Part shown: one piece after another, positions 57,995-64,000 of the stretch | How positions within the stretch are numbered: the first letter of the stretch is position 1 | Layout of the letters: each line of letters starts with the position of its first letter | Source: Craterostigma plantagineum | Lineage: Eukaryota > Streptophyta > Magnoliopsida > Lamiales > Linderniaceae | Length of the DNA: 64,000 bases | Assembly (NCBI GenBank): GCA_027422505.1 | Contig: JAPQWV010000420.1 | Location: forward strand, 186,001-250,000 | Direction: 5' to 3' | Program-made: the position numbers and the translations under genes | The notes under the pieces: model-generated | The model's database searches: none | The model's input: the letters and a program-made list of their open reading frames with translations, nothing else | What the model was told of the DNA's origin: nothing

Positions 57995-60900
57995 TCACAA
58001 CTGAATATTCAACATGCCCAACATAGTCACTAGGTGTTGGAATCGTTTGACATCCAACGGTTTTGTGAAAATGTCGGCCAGTTGATCTTCGGTTGTGACG
58101 TAGTGCAATTCAATTGTCCCTTGTTCTACATGTTCTTTGATGAAGTGGTGACGAATATCTATGTGTTTTGTTCTAGAGTGATGTACCGGATTACTCGTCA
58201 TCGCAATAGCACTTTTTGAGTCACAATAAATGGGAATTTTATCAACGTGAATATTAAAATCTCGTAGTTGGGTTCTCATCCACAAAAGCTGTGAACAGCA
58301 ACTAGCGGCGGCGACATATTCTGCCTCCGTCGACGAAGTTGAGACACAGTTTTGTTTTCGAGACGACCAACTTACGAGTTTACCGCCCAAGAAGTGTGCA
58401 GCTCCAGAGGTGCTTTTTCTGTCCATCTTGCATCCTGCATAATCCGAGTCAGAGAATCCAGCCAGTTTGAAGTCCGATAGAGTGGGGTACCACAAGCCCA
58501 GATTGGGTGTTCCTTTGAGATAGCGGAGAATCCTTTTGACAGCAGTGAGGTGGGATTCCTTTGGTGTTGCCTGAAAACGAGCGCAAATTCCTGTCGAGAG
58601 AACGATATCCGGTCGACTAGCAGTGAGGTACAGAAGAGAGCCTATTATCCCTCGATAGACGGTTTGGTCAACGGGAACACCAGATGGGTCTGCGTCGGGT
58701 CGGCCAGAGGGTGACATAGGTGTAGCAGCAGTCTTAGCATCCTTCATTCCATACTTCTCGAGGATGTCATGGATGTATTTGGACTGATTGATGAAGATTC
58801 CGTTGGGGAGTTGCTTTACTTGAAGACCAAGAAAGAAATTTAGTTCGCCCATCATACTCATTTCAAATTTCTCTTTCATCAATTCTGCGAACTCTTCGCA
58901 CAGTTGAGGTTCAGTCGATCCAAAGATGATGTCATCGACATAAATTTGTACAATCATGATGTCCGGGCCACTCCGCTTAGTGAAGAGAGTTGTATCCAGA
59001 GATCCTTTCTTGAATCCAGACTGAACAAGGAAGTCTGAAAGGACGTCATACCAAGCTCGGGGAGCCTGTTTTAGTCCGTAGAGGGCCTTGTAGAGTCGAT
59101 ATACGTGATGAGGAAACTCTTCGCTCAAGAACCCTTCAGGTTGATCAACGTACACTTCTTCTTTGAGAAATCCATTCAGAAATGCAGTCTTCACGTCCAT
59201 TTGGTAGACTTTGAAGTTCTTGTGAGCAGCAAAAGCAAGGAACATTCGTATGGCTTCGATCCTGGCAACTGGGGCGAAAGTTTCATCGTAGTCGATGCCT
59301 TCTTGTTGATTGTACCCCTTAGCCACAAGTCTTGCTTTATTGCGAATAACAACACCATCTTCATCCTTTTTGTTCTTAAAGATCCATTTTGTGCCGATAA
59401 TGGATCTATTGTGAGGTCGTGGTACGAGTTCCCAGACCTGCAATCGTTCAAACTGATTTATTTCCTCCTGCATTGCAATCAGCCAATCAGGATCGTTGAG
59501 AGCTTCAGCTACTCGTGATGGTTCGACTTGACTGAGGTAGCAAGCAAACAAGCTTTCATTCATCGTAGCCGAACGTGTTGAAACACCGGATGTGGGATCC
59601 CCAATAATCTGATCGGTAGGGTGAGAGCGAGCCCAAAGTGGCACATTGGTTTGTGAGGAGCTGGCCGCATTAGTGTCTACTTGAAGCTCATTAGATTGAG
59701 GCCCGGTGTCTGAAGAAGAGATCTCAATCGTATTGAATTGAGAGGGTTCTGCATCAGAATCAGCAATATTCCCCGGGTTGGGTAATATGTCGTCTTCATT
59801 GAGATTGAGAGCATCCAGGTTTGGAGGGACGACGTTATTGCCGGTAGCTGGTGGTGTATGTGGAGTGGGTGCAGCGGTAGGTTGAGTGGTGGCGACGGGA
59901 GTCTTGTGAACTGGGTAGAAGTACTCGAAGAGCAGATCGAGATCCAGTTCGCCACAATTGCCCTTAGATGAGGACGTTCCCGCCGTTGAAGATTGACCTT
60001 TTGTCAACGTCTGTAGAAGACCTGGTTCTGGACTGATATGCCCAGAAGCTATGAGATCGCCTTCGCTTTCGTCAAAAGAGACATTCGTGCTTTCTATTAC
60101 TGACCGTTTCTCCTTAAGATAGACTCTGTATGCCTTTGAATTTAGTGAATATCCAACAAAGATGCCTTCAAGAGCTTTTGGATCAAGCTTCCCAAGATGT
60201 TGGCGATCATTGGCCACAAAACATCGGCAACCGAAGACCCTTAGATAAGATATATCGGGAATACGACGGTTATTCAACATCTCGTATGGGGTGCGGTTGA
60301 ATCTCTTGTGAATGGAAGCCCGGTTCTGTGTGTAGCAAGCCGTTTGAATAGCTTCACCCCAAAGAGAATGAGGAAGTCCGGATTGGATGAGAAGAGTCCT
60401 TGCAGCTTCAACTAGTGTCCTGTTCTTGCGCTCAACGACACCATTCTGTTCCGGTGTCTTCACAGCTGAGAACTGCTGAGTGATGCCCTGACTGGCATAG
60501 AAATCACTGAGCTTTTTGTTCTTAAACTCAGTTCCGTTGTCACTTCTGATAATCCGAACCTTCTGTTGATGGAGTGTTTGGGATGTAACAACAAACTCAA
60601 TGATTATATCAGGAACTGCATCCTTTGTACGAATGAGTTTCGTCCACGTGTAGCGTGAAAAATCGTCGACTATCACCAGAATATACCGTCTTCCTCCGAG
60701 TGTGGCCGTAGGCATTGGGCCACATAGATCCATATGTAAGAGTTCGAGGATGAGCTTAGAGGACGGTGTTTCCTTAGAGACATGGGACGAGCGCTTCATC
60801 TTCCCCAATTCACAGGCAGAGCAGAGGTGTTCCTTATGATATGTCAGTTGGGGTAGACCGTTGACGAGTTTATTCTGACGCAGTTTGTTGATGGTCTTGA

Positions 60901-61330
60901 AGTTGAGATGTGAAAGACGACGGTGCCACAAATCGTTCAACTTGGGTGCGGCTTGAGAGAGAAGGCATACTGGTCGAGAGGTCGTGAGGTTGAGCACGTA
61001 AAGGTGAGACGTGCGCGTTCCAGAAAGAAGAGATTGTCCTGAGGCATTCATAATGCTGCAGATGTCAGATTCGAAGAGAACCTTGTATCCTTTGTCGCAG
61101 AATCGACCAATGCTGAAGAGATTGTAGCTCAAACCCTCGACATAGGAGATGCCCTTGATTGTCAGTTTATCGTGCACGAGATCGCCAGTTCCTAGAATTG
61201 GCGCCATTTGACCGTTTCCGAAGGAGACCCTTCCGAGATAGCGCTCGGAGAAGTTGCTCAACAGCTCCATATTCCCTGTCATGTGTGTGGAGCAACCCGA
61301 GTCTAGATACCACACATGACAGACCTGCAA
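57995..61330 (-). CDS. Element C pol polyprotein: protease, integrase, reverse transcriptase, RNase H
   Basis: 1,111 codons counted from the first codon after the TGA-TAA pair (TTG at 61330; no ATG at this point). Protease DSG is at residues 10-12. The integrase zinc-binding set is H136, H141, C170, C173, with catalytic D201, D264 and E300 (D-x35-E). A proline/serine-rich linker covers about 430-590. The reverse transcriptase shows D712 in QMDVKTAF and YVDD at 797-800. RNase H shows D963, E1002 and D1037, with the end [20 protein letters not shown] then IFTKPL. All catalytic residues are present, so it should be functional if translated. How it is expressed past two stops, or whether from a spliced RNA, is open. 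Confidence 0.93.
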   Translation of the reverse strand: MQVCHVWYLDSGCSTHMTGNMELLSNFSERYLGRVSFGNGQMAPILGTGDLVHDKLTIKGISYVEGLSYNLFSIGRFCDKGYKVLFESDICSIMNASGQSLLSGTRTSHLYVLNLTTSRPVCLLSQAAPKLNDLWHRRLSHLNFKTINKLRQNKLVNGLPQLTYHKEHLCSACELGKMKRSSHVSKETPSSKLILELLHMDLCGPMPTATLGGRRYILVIVDDFSRYTWTKLIRTKDAVPDIIIEFVVTSQTLHQQKVRIIRSDNGTEFKNKKLSDFYASQGITQQFSAVKTPEQNGVVERKNRTLVEAARTLLIQSGLPHSLWGEAIQTACYTQNRASIHKRFNRTPYEMLNNRRIPDISYLRVFGCRCFVANDRQHLGKLDPKALEGIFVGYSLNSKAYRVYLKEKRSVIESTNVSFDESEGDLIASGHISPEPGLLQTLTKGQSSTAGTSSSKGNCGELDLDLLFEYFYPVHKTPVATTQPTAAPTPHTPPATGNNVVPPNLDALNLNEDDILPNPGNIADSDAEPSQFNTIEISSSDTGPQSNELQVDTNAASSSQTNVPLWARSHPTDQIIGDPTSGVSTRSATMNESLFACYLSQVEPSRVAEALNDPDWLIAMQEEINQFERLQVWELVPRPHNRSIIGTKWIFKNKKDEDGVVIRNKARLVAKGYNQQEGIDYDETFAPVARIEAIRMFLAFAAHKNFKVYQMDVKTAFLNGFLKEEVYVDQPEGFLSEEFPHHVYRLYKALYGLKQAPRAWYDVLSDFLVQSGFKKGSLDTTLFTKRSGPDIMIVQIYVDDIIFGSTEPQLCEEFAELMKEKFEMSMMGELNFFLGLQVKQLPNGIFINQSKYIHDILEKYGMKDAKTAATPMSPSGRPDADPSGVPVDQTVYRGIIGSLLYLTASRPDIVLSTGICARFQATPKESHLTAVKRILRYLKGTPNLGLWYPTLSDFKLAGFSDSDYAGCKMDRKSTSGAAHFLGGKLVSWSSRKQNCVSTSSTEAEYVAAASCCSQLLWMRTQLRDFNIHVDKIPIYCDSKSAIAMTSNPVHHSRTKHIDIRHHFIKEHVEQGTIELHYVTTEDQLADIFTKPLDVKRFQHLVTMLGMLNIQL

Positions 61331-61333
61331 TTA

Positions 61334-64000
61334 TCAGCAAACGTTGGATCCCCGTATTCGGACGGGGCTTTCTTGTGATACAAGTACAGTTTTCATGCGC
61401 TTAAAGGGAAATGTGGTTTCTAAATCAGATTGCGTCGATTCTAATTTAGCTTTCCCTTTGTCCTTTGTTTGATTAGGCGGGATTATGGTTTTTCTAACCC
61501 ATATTTTCCTAACTTGTGCTTGCATGTATGGTGCCTTATACATGAAATGGTGTGTGGAATGTGGTTGTTGTTTTCGCGCTTCGGTTTTGGTCGCCTTTGG
61601 TTTGCGAGTAGTAGGTGAGTTTGCGTTTGACGGCGAGAGGCGTTTTTGCTTAACCTTAGGTTTAGGCGAGATGGGCGAATTCAAGGACGTCGTAGATGAA
61701 CTTCGCTTGCGTGGTCGGAGTGTTGCGTGTTCATGTGTTTCGTATTCATGGAAGCGTGGAAGAACAAATTCATTGCAGCAGCACATAGACATAAGCTTGG
61801 CAAAAGAGAGATGAGTTTTGGCAACATAATTGTCTACGACCTTAGGACATTGGGATTCAGTACATAGAGAGGAAGAATGAATATAGGATGGTCTTTTCTT
61901 CTTGTCATCGAAGAGCGGATTCCCCTTTATCTGGTACGAACTCCCTTCCAGAGACGTCGAACTCACATTCCCTGTATCCATAAGAATACTAGAGTTAGTG
62001 TTAGAACATATGTCGGCTTCAGGAGTCATCTTCGCCGTCCTCTTACATTTACATGTTTGAGAATCGGGTACTTGACTTGACGTAGAAGGTTCGTTCGTAT
62101 TACGAGATTGTTCTAGGGTAAAGATTTTATAAAGTAAATCTTCTCGCTCTTTTGCAAAGGCGTTTCGCTCTACTTCTATGGTTCGTTCTAGTTCTGCTAT
62201 GACCAGAAGTTTCTCTGGGACATAGATGCGAGAAAGTGCTTCTCGGAGAGCGATTTCCTGTTCTTCGATTGGGAACTGAGATTTGATGTCTTCAGATAGT
62301 GAGGGCTTTCTAGTCTTATCATTAGCATTCAGTTCTGTGTAATCGTATGCGATCTCTGCCCAAAGTATGTTCTGTTTCCTCTTTTCTTCTGACAGCATGG
62401 TGGAGGAGGATCTTACAAAAGGCATGAGCTGAGAGGGAGTCCCTGTCCTTGTTTTTAGGAATGCTGTACTGTACATGTTATACCTTTTGACAATTAGCGG
62501 CGTTGGATCGCAGTTGGTGGCCAGTCCGATTCCCATCCGGGCGTTGTAGAATTCTGTTTCAGCTGGTTGGTTCAATAGACACAAGATGTTTGCTGCCTTT
62601 TTCCTAAGGTGAAGTTGCTCTTCAAGTTCTTTCACCTTGCGGTATAGCCTAACTCTTTCCTTTGTGAGCAGTTCGTATTGGGCGGCCGTCAGGAGGCGAG
62701 AAGTTTCACATGAACTAATGGCTAGTGTAGTTTCCTTAAGCTTAGTCTCACTTTGTTTGTTCTTACTTTGCAGACGTTTGACTAACGCTTCAGAGGCTTT
62801 TAGACGTTCGTTTGCGCAGGCAAGTTCTTCTACTTTTAGACTAAGTAGGGCATAATTGTTTTCAAATTTTAGCCTAAGTTCATCATAATCCCTAGCGTCT
62901 ACTGTGGGTTTCTTAATGGCGTGTCGGTGATTAAACACATCATCAAGTTGTGAGATTCGTACCTCAGACTCAGCGCTGGTAGGAGTCTTAGCTGTGTTTT
63001 CACCGGTGTGACCCATCTCCTCGTCCTCGTCATGTTCGACCAGCCTTGCCATGCAGCAATCTTCATCCTTAGGCTCCTCGTCTTCTGAGGTGTCATTCAC
63101 CCATTCAGCTTCTTCAGTGAGTAGGGCTTTCCCACTTTCCATCTTGCGGGTCATTCTGGCCTTTCGGTCATAGTACCCGGAGTCCTTCACGCGTGGGGCG
63201 TGGCATTCTTTGGCAAAGTGGCCTGGCTTTCCACACCGAAAGCACTTCACAGACTTTTGAGGTGCGGAGTCCTCTGCTTTCTTTGTTGGCTTAGTGTCCT
63301 CCGTGGGAGTCGTCTTTTTGGTGCCGCTATAGGTTCTTTGGCGATTGGAGGAGGATGAGGATTTTTTCCCGATCTTCTTTGAGACCAACTTGGTGAGCAT
63401 TGCCAGTTGCTTGAGTATATCACGAACATCTTCATCTGATTCTGTATCGGCTTCGGATCCTGAAGAGTTGTCAGATACAACAGCTGGTAGCTTCCCTTTG
63501 TTCTGTTTGGTCTTAATGGTGAAAGATCGTTCATTGGTTTTGTTCGAGAGGAGTGCCAGTGGGTCGACTCGAGTGTTGGTGGACTGAGGTTGCACGTAAG
63601 GAGCATAGGCAGACAGACTGTCATAAAGAGCATGGATGGAAGTGTTGGAGAGGTCCTTACTTTGAATCATCATCACGATTGCATTGCCCCAATGTGGTTT
63701 GAGGCTACCAAGGAAGCGGTTGTTGATATCGAATTTGTCCCTCGAGATCCTGGCTTTCTTGAGTTCATTGATGACCTTCAAGTATCGGAGGTATGTGTCA
63801 CGCAGTTCCTCCCCTTCATAGGCCTGAAAGTGTTCGTACTGTGAGAGACATGCTGATTTCCTCCCCTGAGCACTTTCAGTTGTGCCTGCCATAATTTCTG
63901 CAAGTTCATCCCATATTTCCTTAGCAGTTGTGCAACACTCAACGTGACCATAGACCTCGTTTCCTAAAGCCTGGAAGAGGTATCCTTTGGCAGTCTCGTC
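61334..64000 (-). CDS. Element C gag, N-terminus outside window
   Basis: The frame is open from the window edge to a TGA at 61334-61336 (889 codons in view including the stop); comparison with A shows only roughly the first 80-90 residues are missing. Order: copia gag core (QYEHFQAYEGEELRDTYLRY, NRFLGSLKPHWGNA), zinc knuckle CFRCGKPGHFAKEC, an acidic stretch, a long coiled coil (LKFENNYALLSLKVEELACA and LLTKERVRLYRKVKELEEQL), then a basic, serine-rich tail with KIWVRKTIIPP. It is unusually long for copia gag, as in Sireviruses. It ends TGC-TGA-TAA, in the same frame as pol. Confidence 0.92.
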   Translation of the reverse strand, partial: DETAKGYLFQALGNEVYGHVECCTTAKEIWDELAEIMAGTTESAQGRKSACLSQYEHFQAYEGEELRDTYLRYLKVINELKKARISRDKFDINNRFLGSLKPHWGNAIVMMIQSKDLSNTSIHALYDSLSAYAPYVQPQSTNTRVDPLALLSNKTNERSFTIKTKQNKGKLPAVVSDNSSGSEADTESDEDVRDILKQLAMLTKLVSKKIGKKSSSSSNRQRTYSGTKKTTPTEDTKPTKKAEDSAPQKSVKCFRCGKPGHFAKECHAPRVKDSGYYDRKARMTRKMESGKALLTEEAEWVNDTSEDEEPKDEDCCMARLVEHDEDEEMGHTGENTAKTPTSAESEVRISQLDDVFNHRHAIKKPTVDARDYDELRLKFENNYALLSLKVEELACANERLKASEALVKRLQSKNKQSETKLKETTLAISSCETSRLLTAAQYELLTKERVRLYRKVKELEEQLHLRKKAANILCLLNQPAETEFYNARMGIGLATNCDPTPLIVKRYNMYSTAFLKTRTGTPSQLMPFVRSSSTMLSEEKRKQNILWAEIAYDYTELNANDKTRKPSLSEDIKSQFPIEEQEIALREALSRIYVPEKLLVIAELERTIEVERNAFAKEREDLLYKIFTLEQSRNTNEPSTSSQVPDSQTCKCKRTAKMTPEADICSNTNSSILMDTGNVSSTSLEGSSYQIKGNPLFDDKKKRPSYIHSSSLCTESQCPKVVDNYVAKTHLSFAKLMSMCCCNEFVLPRFHEYETHEHATLRPRKRSSSTTSLNSPISPKPKVKQKRLSPSNANSPTTRKPKATKTEARKQQPHSTHHFMYKAPYMQAQVRKIWVRKTIIPPNQTKDKGKAKLESTQSDLETTFPFKRMKTVLVSQESPVRIRGSNVC

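Larger units (their letters stand above)
51887..64000 (-). mobile_element. Element C: Sirevirus-type Ty1/copia retrotransposon, apparently intact, 5' end outside window
   Basis: Minus strand, inserted in the 5' LTR of A. In element order it shows gag (open to the window edge), pol, a purine-tract repeat block, a repeat spacer, a long extra ORF, a polypurine tract and a 3' LTR. All coding parts in view are free of frameshifts. Similarity to A is high in coding regions, but the LTRs are clearly different, so A and C belong to related subfamilies. It is the best candidate here for a source of retrotransposition proteins. Confidence 0.93.

Overview
The window is nuclear DNA of a flowering plant, almost certainly a eudicot. 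The evidence is short GT-AG introns in AT-rich spacers, single-exon PPR, VQ, NLR and F-box genes, plant-specific gene families, and hAT, Harbinger, Stowaway and Ty1/copia elements with plant-type ends. The protein texture suggests an asterid, perhaps Lamiales, but that is a guess without a search. No tRNA, rRNA or CRISPR was recognised.

Bases 1-22,725 are the gene-bearing part. In order they hold the 3' end of a P-class PPR gene (+), a VQ-motif gene (+), a PIF/Harbinger MITE, a seven-exon EMG1/NEP1 18S rRNA methyltransferase gene (+), a small unrecognised ORF (-), a complete but defective hAT transposon with its own target duplication, a second hAT-type MITE inside an older inverted repeat, a CC-NB-LRR resistance gene (+) behind a W-box cluster, a six-exon AUGMIN subunit 1 gene (+), a TIR element, two nested Stowaway MITEs, a candidate minus-strand transcription unit, a seven-exon pyrroline-5-carboxylate reductase gene (+) and an F-box gene (-) converging on it. 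Exon joins for EMG1, AUG1 and P5CR were worked out base by base and give uninterrupted frames of 281, 297 and 275 codons.

Bases 23,034-28,017 are accessory: a 1.6 kb foldback element with roughly 0.8 kb arms, then a broken DUF1985 gene embedded in DNA full of the motif ACTCGAATA. The retrotransposon block cuts off its downstream side.

From 28,018 to the end the window is one nested stack of Ty1/copia elements of Sirevirus type. Element A (minus strand) has its 3' LTR at 28,018-28,315 and its truncated 5' LTR at 51,636-51,886. Its gag, pol and extra 3' ORF are all frameshifted. Element B (plus strand, 41,653-51,412) sits in A's leader. It has two 342-bp LTRs that read as identical, a CTCAA target duplication, and only a gag remnant with no pol. 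Element C (minus strand, 51,887 to beyond the window) sits in A's 5' LTR and appears intact: gag, pol and a 1,237-codon ORF of unknown function downstream of pol.

The most unusual features are in this stack. A and C both keep an in-frame TGA-TAA pair between gag and pol, followed directly by a splice-acceptor-like TTGCAG. The extra ORF also begins just after an acceptor-like AGCACAG. The untranslated parts of A and C are filled with TTTTCGCA-type repeats, and the leader of B holds 18 copies of CTGTAGC interleaved with GCCCGATT. The picture is an autonomous Sirevirus (C), a defective relative (A) and a gag-only derivative (B) that probably moved using proteins supplied by others.
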